DNA of 64,000 bases, from the NCBI GenBank assembly GCA_964016985.1, contig OZ024821.1:93630571-93694570 (forward strand). The letters are read 5' to 3'. Of the stretch, positions 53,955 through 64,000 are shown one piece after another (position 1 is the first letter of the stretch; each line of letters starts with the position of its first letter). The DNA comes from Anodontia alba. Taxonomy: Eukaryota > Mollusca > Bivalvia > Lucinida > Lucinidae. The notes below the pieces were generated by a model. That model made no database searches. It saw only the letters and a list, made by a program, of their open reading frames with translations, and was not told the DNA's origin. Position numbers and translations under genes: made by a program.

Positions 53955-54290
53955 GACTGTCAAAGCTTACCGATTGCTAACTCTCTAAATTTACAGACTT
54001 TCACCTCTCTTTATATACAGAGTGTCAACTCTAAATACAGATTGCCAGCCCTTTAAATTAACAGACTGTCAACTCTCTAGATACAGACTGTCATCTCTCT
54101 AAATTTATAAACTGTTAACTCTAAATAGAAAACAAAGCTAAGAGAAAAGTCAACTGCCAACCCTCTAAATAAACAGACTGCCGACTCTCTAAATACAGAC
54201 TTATAACAGTCGAAATTTACAGATTGCCAAAATAATATTAGTTTACAGAATAACAAACTCTCCAAATGTACATAAAAGCAAAACTAAAAT
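53955..54290 (+). repeat. About 25-bp minisatellite, diverged
   Basis: Ten or more diverged units around ACTCTCTAAATTTACAGACT and GTC. Units vary in length. ORFs here are artefacts. Confidence 0.7.
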
Positions 54291-54754
54291 TCCTCAAAAC
54301 TGACAGGTCTGCTTTAGATTCAGAGATTGTCTATAGATTTAGGAGTTAGGGCAGAGGGTCGGTATTTTTTTCTTCGGGCTGGGCCGCTAAGAACTTTTTG
54401 TCTCAAGGGATTGGATAAAATTTCAGAGGAGGCAAATCTGTCAAAATTGTTTCGCCCTCCTTCTGAAAAGAGGTCTGGTGCAAACAGAAAGCAAATTCTT
54501 TTCTTTTAGGGTAGATTACATTTTCAGAAGGTACTCCATGTGCGAGAAAGCAAACACGAAAATACAATGATTGTTTTCTCAGTAAAAATGGAAGATAATT
54601 TATCACGTTTATCCAGTCCTCTTTTGTATGTACCCGAGAAGCCACAGCCCTCCCCATCAGATCACGCCCTGATCCAAAAGACTGGCCGACTCGACTTGAT
54701 ATGAACAGTGTTGACCTGGTCAATCGCAGCCTTTTCGCGTTTCCTGATGTCGGG
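54291..54754. other. Unassigned stretch
   Basis: The minus-strand frame 54403-54804 (133 codons) has no recognised domain and runs into the SINE head, so it is unlikely to be a gene. Confidence 0.35.
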
Positions 54755-55112
54755 CTACATAGCGCACTCTGTAGTGCGTCTGGCTGCAGATCCAGGGGCC
54801 ACAAGTTCGAATACCAGCTCGATCACATAGCTTTCAATTGATCATGAAGTCATTTCTACGATCATTCGCCCCCTTCCGTTGATTCAAGAAGGACAGCTGT
54901 AAGCTACTGGTGAAAGAATGTGCACGAGTACATGTATTGTTTAACTGCTTAGAGGACTACCCAGCTAGCATTCTACGTAAATCTACATCGGGCCGTCATC
55001 GGGCCGTCAGCTACCCTGACGGCCCGATGACGGCCCGATATAGATTTACGTAGAATGCTGAATGGGTACTGGCTCGACAGGTTTTCCTAACAAAGTTGAC
55101 CGTAAAACTCAA
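54755..55112 (+). mobile_element. tRNA-derived SINE, copy S7, split by element E
   Basis: Head CTACATAGCGCACTCTGTAG with B box CACAAGTTCGAATACC. Body TTGATTCAAGAAGGACAGCT to GCTTAGAGGACTA, then element E, then CTGGCTCGACAGGTTTTCCT. The head differs from S1-S3 and S8. Confidence 0.75.
54960..55066. mobile_element. Element E, copy 2, TA target
   Basis: CCCAGCTAGCATTCTACGTA to TACGTAGAATGCTGAATGGG, 107 bp, flanked by TA (54958-54959, 55067-55068). It differs from copy 1 by only a handful of bases. Confidence 0.9.
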
Positions 55113-55264
55113 AACCACGCTCCCTTGATTGAAAAAAAAATAAAAAAAATAAATAAGATCGTGTCAATGAAATCCCAGAATGTATCCATTAAGAGAATGT
55201 CACCTGCTTCCACCTTATCAGTAGAGGAAATGTGTATAACCTACAACGTGATAAATTGTGCCGT

Positions 55265-55662
55265 AACATGTGACATGTGCGCCCAATAGAGACTCAGATC
55301 AGCCGGCGCCTTCGCACAGTTTGATCACAGTCTTAGTTGTCCGCATGAAGAAACTCTACATCCTTGTCTATCCAAAAAGAGCCCAGTGAAGATTCTAATC
55401 AGACTGTGACTATGCACAAGCTGATCTGAATATTCGCTGGGCGCACGTGTCCGATGGTACGTTTTCTGATCTCGCAATTCAAATGTTCCTTCGGATGTGT
55501 GCGTCCAGCGAAAACTCACCTCTGCCTGCTCATTCGCGCAGTCTGATCAGTCTTTGCTGTTCGCCGGAATAAATCTTGGGTCCGTGGCTATCCAATGAGC
55601 AGTTAGCAAAGGCCCTGATCAGAATATACGGGTACGCAATCAATCAATCAATCAATCAATCA
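55265..55662. repeat. Motif L stretch and (AATC)n
   Basis: Several CAGTCTGATCAG and CTGATCTGAATATTCGCTGG pieces in both orientations. A short (AATC)n run is at 55637-55662. Confidence 0.55.
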
Positions 55663-55797
55663 TTAAGTTTACATGATATGAAATTACAGTTGTTTTATTT
55701 AACAAACCAAACAATATTACGACATAGGAAAGAGATAAACATGGAAGATAGAGAGAAAGGAATTATAACAATAATAATAGAAACCTGTACTGAGGAA

Positions 55798-55870
55798 AAA
55801 AACAACAACAACAAAAAAAAACAAAAAAAAAAAAAAAAAAAAAAAAAAAACAAACAAAAAAAAAACAAAA

Positions 55871-55905
<35 letters not shown>

Positions 55906-55906
55906 A
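55798..55906. repeat. Poly-A tract of about 105 bp
   Basis: Nearly pure A with occasional C. The K-rich and F-rich frames read across it are artefacts. Confidence 0.95.
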
Positions 55907-56044
55907 CAATAAAACAAGAATAACTCCGGAGGTATTTCGTATTCGAAGGGGAATAATACATTTTTCTTAATGGGATAAAATTACATATTTGTTTCCCTTC
56001 AGTCGTTCATTGCTGATACATACATGTAGCAAACTCGGCCAACC

Positions 56045-56345
56045 TCGAATTGATTGATTGTGTTGGGGTTTAACGACACGTCAACCTTTGAGGGTCATTT
56101 TGTGTCGTCTCCCAGAGAAAGGGAGAAAAGAGATAGAAGAGAGAGTAGAGGAGATGAAAGAGAGGGACAGGGAAGAAAGAGGAACAGGAATGAAAGTGAA
56201 GAAACAGAATAAAAACATTCCCCCTCTACCCTTACCCACTACAAGGATAGCAGGCCTTGCCCAACTGTAAGCCAATATCAGTTGGACGCCCCAGTGATGC
56301 AAGATACACAGCACCTTCGCACCACCCGACCACCCCCAACCTCGA
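56045..56345 (-). mobile_element. Second SINE-like family, copy 1
   Basis: GTTGGGGTTTAACGACACGT at one end, GGCCTTGCCCAACTGTAAGC at the other. It shares these and GGGTCATTTTGTGTCGTCTC, in inverse orientation, with 58500-58755. The tail side has ATTGATTGATTG, like a tandem-repeat tail. A purine-rich spacer (AGAGAG) lies between. A tRNA head is not obvious. Confidence 0.65.
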
Positions 56346-56809
56346 ATTGACTCCTCCGTCAAGTCACTTGACCATTTAACTGACAACCGCAACTGACCAT
56401 TCAAAATAGCTAATAAGGTAATTGTCAATGTTTTTAGTTAGACAAACACATCAACACGTGCTTTTTACAGGTAAGCACAGGTATATCAATACATAGTTTG
56501 TTTAAGGAACTTCATGTGGGCGTGGTTATAACTGCCTGACGGAGGAGTCAATTGGAAGCACGCTTCCCAAGTGAACTTAAACGTGTCATCGATCAGGATC
56601 AACTAACTGAAAATATTGAATGACTGGTATTTTTACTTTTTTTTTTAGTTGCTGTTTCTAAAGAAGAGTATGCAGTGGTCACAGAGCTTTACTGTAAGTA
56701 GTTTCTAAAACACACACGCACACACAAACTCACAGCCACCCATCACCCCCATCCGCCACACACAACGTGATAGGATGAACCTTCAGATATGTGCTTCCAG
56801 TGAAGACTC
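56346..56809. other. Unassigned stretch
   Basis: An (AC)-rich patch is at 56710-56765. Nothing else. Confidence 0.4.
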
Positions 56810-57087
56810 CATTGCGAAAACACGCCTATTCAAATATATTGAAAATTTCACTACCAAAAACTGAAAGTTTTCAGATAGAAATTCTGATATTTTTCATATA
56901 TCTGCTCAAAACATAGATTGTGGGTACTCGTTAGAACCGCCTCGGCGAGGCGGTTCTAACGATTACCCACAATCTATGTTTTTGAGCAGAAATAAGAAAA
57001 ATAATGTATATCCCTTTAAACCCCAGTTTTACTATATAAAAGTGGGGTTTAAGGGGGTCAAAATTATATAGGTGTGTTTTCGTGATG
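56810..57087 (+). mobile_element. Family B MITE, copy 4
   Basis: 278 bp, CATTGCGAAAACACGCC to GGTGTGTTTTCGTGATG. The hairpin arms (GTGGGTACTCGTTAGAACCG) are almost perfectly paired with loop CTCGGCGAG. Confidence 0.9.
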
Positions 57088-57210
57088 CGTATCAGCCTGC
57101 ATATTCACTGTCTGATCAGTCTGCGCTGGGCGCACATATTCAAAGGAAAGATACATTTTCCCTTGCTGTGGCTAAGTGCACTTGTAATAACCCAAATTAT
57201 TAGAACAGAC

Positions 57211-57516
57211 GGCCTCGGTGGTTCAGTTGGATGCGCGTCCGAATGGAGACCAGGAGGTCACGGGTTCGATCCCCGCCGAGGTCGGCAACAATCTTTCGTG
57301 GAGATTGATCATGAAATATTTTCTACGGTGCTTCTCTCCCTTTCGCTGATTCAATAAGGGCAGTTGTCAGTTTCTGGCCAAAGAATGTGCACACAATACT
57401 GGTTAACCGCTTAGAGAACTAAGCCTGCCCAGTAAAATTAGAGGTTAGGTAAACTGACCTCGCTCGACATGACCTCATTGGGTTGACTGGGCCGTAAAAC
57501 CTCAACACAAACAAAC
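57211..57516 (+). mobile_element. tRNA-derived SINE, copy S8, full length, 10-bp target duplication
   Basis: TAGAACAGAC at 57201-57210 and 57517-57526. A box TGGTTCAGTTGG at 57219-57230, B box GGTTCGATCC at 57263-57272, then the body from GATTGATCATGAAATATTTT to the tail CAACACAAACAAAC. 306 bp, as S2. RNA polymerase III would start at the head; enzymes from a LINE partner would be needed to copy it (family knowledge). Confidence 0.92.
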
Positions 57517-57658
57517 TAGAACAGACAGGCATGAGCGAACAGTATAGACCTAGGTGAGACGCTACAGAGTTTGTGATGAGGGCCTACACAGCTTGCCACT
57601 CGTCCACTTCTTACTTTTGGTATTTTCTTATTGTCTTTGGTCGCATACATCAACAGGT

Positions 57659-57935
57659 CATCACGAAAACATGCCAATATAATGTTGACCCACTAAAACC
57701 CCACTTTTATATAGTTAAACTGGGGTTTACAGGGGCATACATAATTTTTCTTATTTCTACTTAAAACATAATGTGTGGGTACTCGGTAGAACCGCTTCGT
57801 CGAGGCGGTTCTAACGAGTACCCACAATCTATGTTTTGAGCAGAAATATGAAAAATATCAGAATTTTTATCTGAAATTTTTCATTTTTTGGTGGTAGAAT
57901 TTTCAGTATATTTGAATAGGTTTTTTTCCGTAATG
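57659..57935 (-). mobile_element. Family B MITE, copy 5
   Basis: CATCACGAAAACATGCCAAT to CCGTAATG, reverse orientation. It lies 570 bp from copy 4 with the SINE between them. Confidence 0.9.
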
Positions 57936-57965
57936 TGAGAGGGTGGACAGGGGGAGAGATACGGG

Positions 57966-58080
57966 GATAAGGGGGGGGGGGGGGCGGGGGATGGGGTAAA
58001 GGGGGCAGGGACGGGGGTAAAGGGGTGGGGGACGGGGAAGAGGGGGCGGGGGGTAGGGAAATTTTGGGGGCGGGGGTTAT
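57966..58080 (+). repeat. G-rich minisatellite
   Basis: Irregular repeats of GGGGGACGGGGTAAAGGGG type. The many G4 and longer runs could form quadruplexes. Confidence 0.85.
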
Positions 58081-58429
58081 ACCAAAAATTGTTGTATTTT
58101 ACTGATTTTACTTTATTTTAATGTACTTCAATGCCATAACTGGGTATCAGAAGTATCTAATAGATGTATTAAAGTAAATTCAGGTATATTTACAATGAAT
58201 CCGGCGTTGATTTCACTTTACCGACGAGGAGTGTTCCACCAACCGTAGTTTACATTGAATTCGTTAACGTCCGATTTCAGTTTTATCTCTAGTTGATTTC
58301 TTCCCCTTGATTCCGAAAGTTCACAAAATAGCCGTTGTCGGTGGCAATCGGCATTTTTAGAAATAATTATTCGTCTGCCGAAGACAATCATTTTATTTGC
58401 TTATTGTTGGATAAGGACTTTGCGCTGTT

Positions 58430-58463
<34 letters not shown>

Positions 58464-58499
58464 AAATCACTTCAAGAACCAACATGAATTTCCCGATAG
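58081..58499. other. Unassigned stretch ending in poly-A
   Basis: An A run of about 30 is at 58430-58461. No gene recognised. Confidence 0.4.
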
Positions 58500-58755
58500 G
58501 TGTTCCAAACACAGAATATACACTCACGTTGCGCTTACAGTTGGGCAAGGCCTGTTATCCTTGCAGCAGATAAAGGAAGAGGGGGAATGTTTTTTATTTT
58601 GTCTGTTTCTTCACTTTCACTCACTTTCCTTTCTCCTCTGTCTCTTTCTTTCATCTCCTCTGCTATCTCCTATCTCTTCTCCCTTTCTTTGGGAGATGAC
58701 ACAAAATGACCCACAAGGGTTGACGTGTCGTTAAACCCCAACTCAATCAAGTCAA
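58500..58755 (+). mobile_element. Second SINE-like family, copy 2
   Basis: CAGTTGGGCAAGGCCTGTTA to GACGTGTCGTTAAACCCCAA then CTCAATCAA. Matches 56045-56345 inverted. The pyrimidine-rich spacer CTTTCTCCTCTGTCTC is the complement of the purine-rich one there. Confidence 0.65.
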
Positions 58756-58763
58756 TTATCTGT

Positions 58764-60485
58764 TGCCCGATGACAAAACACGGACCATTCACGGACTTAC
58801 GGACCAATAAAATTTCCGTGTCTGTGGTCCGTGAATAGTCTGTTTTAATTGCGAAATATTGTAAACTTAACCGCTAATTGGTCCGTGCGTAGTCCGTGGT
58901 CCATAATTAGTCCGTAATTAGTTCGTAATTGATGCATCGTACATCGGTGCGTTATAACAATCAGATCGTCTGTGAAAAGTCCTTGGTCCGTGAATGATCA
59001 GCTATGGTCCGAAAATTGGTCCGCAAATGGTCCTTAGCAGCAATAACATGGTCAGTTAATTAAAAACTACAAAATAACTAAATGATAAATCATAATTTCA
59101 ATTGCTTGTCTCGTATGACCTGTAATATAAACATCTGACTATTTTTTCTGGTTAATTTGTCTTGCCGTACTAACTGTATAGCTGTATATATGCTATTTTG
59201 TCACCTTAGATGAAACAGTTTTTGGCATTTTGAACATGTGAACATAAAGCCAGAATCTGGCGTGCGCAGATACAAAAAGTGGAATTCCGGTCACTTTAAG
59301 CAAAGTGAATAAGTGAACTCAGGAACTGATACAGTTAGATCCACATAACCCCCAACACCAAAGGAAAAGACAGCAAAATACAATTAAGCAGCCACAAAAT
59401 GAACAGATGGCAAGCAGAGCTTGCAACTTTTTTCCCAAAATGGTGGCAACTCTTTTACCCAAACTTGTTGAAAGTAAAACATTAGACAGTGAAACACTAC
59501 ATAACATTTAACAAAAAGTACCACAGTGAAAGTCCCGCCTCGGAACTGTCAGTAATGATTTACTCGGGGGCGCGCGTGTATGTATGTGTGTGTGTGGGGG
59601 TGGGGGGGTGGCCGGGCGGGGAGGTTAAGCTAGCTTTACGGGATCCCTACCCTCGCTCTCATCTTCCATAGTGGTAAAAATGTAAAAAAAATATAATTTT
59701 TCGGTCCGTTTGGAGGTCTTCTTACTCATCCATTAATTATTACGGGCAAAAACAAATCGCAGATAAAGCCTATAATGAAGCACAACAGATAATTTTCTGT
59801 GTGGGGAAACTGTTATGTTTTGATTCTCAAGTCCTTTGATAAGATAATCTCTCATTTTAGAGACAGTATATGGTATGCCACTAGGATCAATTGCATTGAG
59901 GATGCTGACCATATTTGCAACGGTGTGAAACCACAGTCATTTGTATTCGTTTCTACAGAGCATTTAAAGTGTCTAACAAAGATTTTCGGCAAAGGGCTAA
60001 ACATCATGTTTGCAATTGCTATTTAAACGCCAGTTGAAATGTTAGTAACGTCTGCACTGTCATACAAGTTGACAACATCATCGTCGCTGTTGAATTTCGA
60101 GAAACAAATCCAGTGCAGACCCACATCATTAGGATGGGTATCAAAAATCTGTACAATTTGATTACTTCAACGTACATGTAGGTATCTATGACAATGTAAC
60201 GTCACGTTATCCATAACGTCACGTTATTCCGATTTTGATATTACTCCTATTTTTTTCATATATCATAAAGTGGCTTCCGTAATTTAAATAACGTTCCGTG
60301 CTTTGTCAAGTCCGTGAATAATAGGTCCGTGGTTTGTCAAGTCCGTGAATTGTAGGTCCGTGGTTTGTCAAGAGATCCGTGAATAATATTGCTCCGTATT
60401 TTGTTATGCAGTCCTTGTAGTGTCAATAGGTCCGTAAGTTCATGAGTGCGTGTACGTAAGTGGTCCGTGTTTTGTCAAACACTGC
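58764..60485. mobile_element. Foldback-like element 7, word GGTCCGTGAAT
   Basis: Left end TGACAAAACACGGACCATTC, right end GGTCCGTGTTTTGTCA. The left arm (58764-59035) has about ten words such as GGTCCGTGAATAG, GTCCGTAATTAG and GGTCCGAAAATTGG in mixed sense. The right arm (60290-60485) repeats GGTCCGTGGTTTGTCAAGTC and CGTGAATAATAGG. The interior (59040-60290) has no recognised domain. No clear target duplication. Confidence 0.65.
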
Positions 60486-60855
60486 ACACGTTCGACATTT
60501 AACTCTCAGTTTTTGAGAAAACCACAGAAAAAGATGATTGTTCTCACTGACCCCCAAGTATGACAGCATGCTTATCGAACATATTAAAAGAACATACAGA
60601 TTTACATGGTATTCTTGAGTTTTGGTTTTAGTAATTAATACGACTGCTTTTGTGCCAGTGTTATCAGTTTAGGCCCGGACTAGGCCTGCCACATTCATTT
60701 CTTGACCAGTTTAGGACCGGATCAGGGCCCACCACCTTGTGATACCTGTTTTCCATATGGCTCATATGCAGGCCCTTACGCAGACGTTTGAAGTGGAGGG
60801 TGCAAATCTCTAGCTTTTCTGTAAAAGGGGTGCAAATGCTAAGGAAATACCGATG

Positions 60856-61070
60856 GGGGGGGGGGGGGGGGGGGCAAAAATTAGGGGTGTAGTTTGGGGT
60901 CAAAATCTGCATGAATGTTTATTGCATAATCATGTTTGAATTTAATTATAGCGTTGGAGATATTAAAAATTCTGATTTAGGGGAGGGAATAGTTTGCTTG
61001 GGGGAGGGAAGTGGGGGTAAGGGGGAGGGAAGTGTGGGAAAGGGGGGAGGGAAGTGTGGGAAAGGGGAAA
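60856..61070 (+). repeat. Poly-G run and GGGAGGGAAGTGTGGGAAAG minisatellite
   Basis: G run of about 20 at 60856-60876. From 60976 to 61070 there are three or four units GGGAGGGAAGTGTGGGAAAG. ORFs on both strands are artefacts. Confidence 0.85.
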
Positions 61071-61211
61071 GGCCCTCCATGCCCATAGGCCTGAACGAAG
61101 GAAACAAAATCACAGGGACGATAATGAAAGTTGACATACTTGTCGTCTTCAATGCAGTAAAATAACGGTGACACTTCCGGTCAAAGAAATCTATTTACAG
61201 TTATTTATCAG

Positions 61212-61590
61212 AATAAGCCTGCTGAGTTTGTAACTAGCAGTTATTGCTTTGAAACTTGAATTATGACTGGAATACTGGAAAAAGAAAAACTAGGATGGGA
61301 GCCTCTCAAGAAAAGGAGGAGACACAGCAGACTAGTTTTTTTGTTCAAAAGTCTAAAGAGTACAGCCAGCATTCCAACAGATAAGCTTATCTCTTCAATT
61401 AGGTGCAGAAGAAATCCTAACTCGTTAACTTTTCAGAACCCCGCCGCAAGAGCTGACATTTACAAGGGCTCATTCTTTCCTCATACAATTAGAGATTGGA
61501 ATGCCCTTCCAGATACGATTATTTCCGCTGCTGAAGGTGCACATGATGATGTGGCTAGGTTTACCTCTTTGGTGAGAGCTAGGAATTTAA
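61212..61590 (+). pseudogene. Non-LTR retrotransposon C-terminal fragment
   Basis: Reads FVTSSYCFET, a stop, then MTGILEKEKLGWEPLKKRRR (61263 on), TRDWNALPD-type motif (IRDWNALPDTIISAAEG) and FTSLVRARN. This order (GWEPL-x-RR ... IRDWNALP) is typical of the end of LINE polyproteins and parallels 40127-40715, but from a different family. No Cys knuckle follows. Truncated at 5'. The later residues to 61709 (YSYHRSWCM...) do not look like the family. Confidence 0.8.
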
Positions 61591-62429
61591 AGTACTCATA
61601 TCACAGGTCCTGGTGCATGATTATAATTAGACGAGTCACCAGTAAAAGTTCTGATTCTTCCTTATTCAAGGTCACGGACTTAACCATAAAATGTTCCAGT
61701 TTACAGTAAATACATTTAACCCTAAAGCGCCAATCGTAACTGCAGTAGGCAATTTTGATTTTTATACCCCCTTCCAGCAAACTGTGTTTGTGTTGTGTGT
61801 GCAGGTTTGGAGGGGCGGGAGAGGGAGGGTGAGGGTAGGAGGAAGGGGTGTATACTGTTTTTGCATTGTCCATACATCCGTACGCCTGTCGTCACGTTTT
61901 GGTTTTCTGTTATCTACATCTACATCTTTGTTGTGACACTAATCTGTCACACTTCACAATTCTTTAGTAGTGTGCTAGAAAGAATAAAAAAAAAGAAGAA
62001 AAGAGAAATTGTTTTAGATAGATGAAATAATATGGAAAAAGAATATTTGAGAGTGCAAAAGAAAAAATGAAAAATACTAGAAAGTATTTTTTTTTCCCAG
62101 CCACTTTTCGTCCTTTAGAGTGAGACCAAATCCGCCTTCCCTGAGCGAATCTGGACACCAGGCCCGACGACACAGCTCCACACTCGTCATTTGGGTGTAC
62201 GTTCATAGTCGGGAGGAAATCTTCCCATTAGAAAGTGAGGTCAGACAGCTCCCTTTTGAAGAATGCCAAAGAAGGAGCTTCAGCTGCAGCTGCTGGTAGT
62301 CTGTTCCACACCGGTATTGTCCTTGGAAAAAAGAAAAACACAAAACAAAACAAAAAAAAAAAAAAAAAAAAAACAACAAAAAAATTGAATGTCATTGACC
62401 TGGCTAAATGATTTAACCCTCATCTTACT
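61591..62429. other. Unassigned stretch
   Basis: A family H scrap (CCCTAAAGCGCCAATCGTAA) at 61721-61745. The rest is unassigned; a poly-A run of about 20 is at 62350-62372. Confidence 0.4.
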
Positions 62430-62775
62430 GCGAAAATTTTGGGTATTTGGAAGGGTATTCTTTCCTGAGAGCACCATAGTGTTAACGAAAGTTTCTGGGT
62501 ATTTCGAAGAAGAGTCTTCCTGAGCAAATGTTATCGAGAGCTTTTGGATATTTGGAAGGGGAGTCTTACCTGAGCACGTTAATGAAAGTTTCGAGGTATA
62601 TGGAAGACGAATCTTACCTAAGCACATGTTAACGAAAGTGCCTGGGTATTTGGAAGGGGAGTCTTACCTGAGCACGTTAACGAAAGTTTCTGGGTATTGG
62701 AAGGGGAAGTCTTACCTGAGCACATTTAACGTAGTTTCTGAGTATTTGGAAGGGAAGTCTGACCTGAGCACGTTA
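62430..62775 (+). repeat. About 48-bp minisatellite, seven units
   Basis: Units contain GTTAACGAAAGTTTCTGGGT, ATTTGGAAGGGGAGTCTTAC and CTGAGCAC. Unit length varies with small indels. Confidence 0.85.
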
Positions 62776-63362
62776 CAGTAGTGTCCCAGATTTTGACCTC
62801 TAATCCCATCCCGAGGCTTGAACTCAGGGTCTATTTTGATAGAATCGCAGAATACCCTCCTATGTACACATGCTCCAAATATGAGTGCTTTCTGTTACGC
62901 GACTATTGAGATAAGGAAATTAAAAACAAAACAAAACAACAACAACAACAACAAAAAAAAACAACAAAATTTATCGCAGTGTGACGCGGCACGTACACGT
63001 GCTGTACGAGCTTTAGAACAGAAATAACAAAATTGATAAATGCAACTAATAAAGCCAGTTTTACTTAATACAATTGGGGGTTTTGATGGCATCTTCATTG
63101 CAAGGTGAAAGGTGATTATTATGCCTATGTTGAGAAAATTAAATATAATATGAGTATGATAGACTTCTTTATCACAGTCGTTACTTTGCACTCCATATAT
63201 CCCATTTGTAGCTTTGCATGCCATTTTACACGTAATACAGGCAAAATGTGCAATAATCATGTACATCTAAAGAAATGAAGAATACTGGTTGTGGACCAAC
63301 CTAAAAAAATGTCACCATGAAGAGACGTACTGACGTACAGAATTTGAAAAAAAAAAAAAATC
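62776..63362. other. Unassigned stretch
   Basis: (AAC)n-rich patch at 62930-62970. The minus frame 62895-63266 (123 codons) has no recognised domain. Confidence 0.4.
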
Positions 63363-63430
63363 GGTCACAGCGGGAATCGAACTCACGTCCGTCAGCGTGA
63401 CAGCCGATTAGCCATAAATCCGATGTGACC
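63363..63430 (-). pseudogene. tRNA-like sequence, probable tRNA pseudogene or SINE head
   Basis: On the minus strand GGTCACA (63424-63430) and TGTGACC (63363-63369) form a perfect 7-bp acceptor stem. A T-arm-like GAGTTCGATTCCCGC and a CTGTCACGCTGACGG anticodon-like arm lie between. Base 33 is A instead of the nearly universal T, and the D arm is weak. A poly-A tract lies next to it on the plus strand (63349-63360). Only 68 nt, with no CCA. Confidence 0.5.
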
Positions 63431-63649
63431 TTATGTTGCAAAATTAAGATACTTGTTGACCGATGCGGTTTTAAAAATCCTTTGAGAGCTAATCGAACAC
63501 GCTGCCATATGAAAAACTCCAAAGCTATATTTAGAGACCGGCGCGATTCCCGCGCCGGTCAATAATTCTGTCTATGATAGTAAGCCGCCTTTCTGGTATG
63601 TTAGTTCCCTTGATTTTTCAATAGATTGATGGATATGTATACCACTTTT

Positions 63650-64000
63650 TTAGCTCACCTGAGCCATGCTCAGGATGAGCTATTGTGATCACTTTTCGTC
63701 CGTCGTCCGTCCGTCCGTCCGTTAACATTTTCAAACGACTTCTCCTCTGAAGCCCCTGAGCCAATTTTGCTCAAATTTCATATGGAGCCTTCTTAGGTTA
63801 GGAGAAAGAAAAATTGCTAAAATGGGCGCGGTCCATTGACCAAGGTGGCCGCCATGCCCATATATGGTAAAAACCTTTAAAAATATTCTTCTCCAGAACC
63901 GAGGATGCCTTGGGGCTGAATCTTTGCATAAGTCATCGGAGACGGGAGGTCTAACAAAATTGCTAAAATAAATGTTGTATATTGACATTTGACCTTTTTA
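63650..64000 (+). mobile_element. Element X, copy 4, cut by the window end
   Basis: TTTTTAGCTCACCTGAGCCA, then GCTCAGGATGAGCTATTGTG and the CCGTCCGTCCGTCCG patch, then AACGACTTCTCCTCTGAAGC. It continues past position 64000. Confidence 0.75.

Noticed and set aside
54403..54804. 133-codon minus-strand frame
   Set aside because: It runs into the SINE head, and no domain is recognisable.
55576..55961. Lysine- or phenylalanine-rich proteins
   Set aside because: They are translations of the poly-A tract at 55798-55906.
57211..57285. Functional tRNA gene
   Set aside because: A and B boxes are present, but the sequence continues into the SINE body and tail with target duplication, so it is the SINE head.
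62430..62775. Repeat-and-spacer array
   Set aside because: The 48-bp units are continuous, with no spacer of independent sequence.

Overview
The window looks like intergenic DNA from an invertebrate animal, most likely a bivalve mollusc. Reasons: AT-rich sequence without long open frames, many short palindromic elements, tRNA-derived SINEs with a long shared body, and remnants of LINE, Tc1 and mariner elements. The bivalve call rests on my recollection of similar repeats in clam and oyster genomes and was not checked by search. I see no host protein-coding gene. The only long intact frame is a Tc1-like transposase (31558-32550, minus strand). Other coding traces are broken transposon pieces: LINE C-termini at 3458-4375, 40127-40715 and 61212-61590, and mariner transposase remnants at 33809-34424 and 36850-38041.

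Layout. 1-12 kb is a mosaic of hairpin MITEs (named here A, B, C, D, F, G, H, I, J), two SINEs and one LINE copy, many inserted inside one another. 12-14.4 kb holds a roughly 137-bp satellite. 14.4-24.5 kb holds the most unusual structures: foldback-like elements whose inverted arms are arrays of a short word, each element with its own word, and at least two pairs nested. Two of them (19484-24471 and 19930-22168) are bounded by exact 9-bp direct repeats. 25-31 kb contains a decayed bivalve-type repeat, a SINE, a 350-bp hairpin and a single-armed word array. 31.3-32.9 kb is the Tc1-like element. 33-38 kb has mariner debris and arrays of 120-150-bp units. 38-49 kb has family B MITEs, a LINE fragment, a duplicated 190-bp segment around a minisatellite, and a 2-kb repeat made of about 330-bp units. 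50-64 kb has further SINEs, MITEs, minisatellites, G-rich tracts and another foldback-like element (58764-60485).

How the parts relate. The sequence records layers of insertion. Empty sites can be inferred by removing inserts: TTAA for C, F and G elements, TA for E, N and Tc1/mariner elements, 9 bp for the foldbacks, and 10-16 bp for SINE and LINE copies. The hairpin cores are shared between families with different ends: one core occurs in A and B, another in C, D and F. This suggests that cores and ends have been recombined. Family letters are local labels. Boundaries given to the base are those where I could see terminal or target repeats; the others are approximate.
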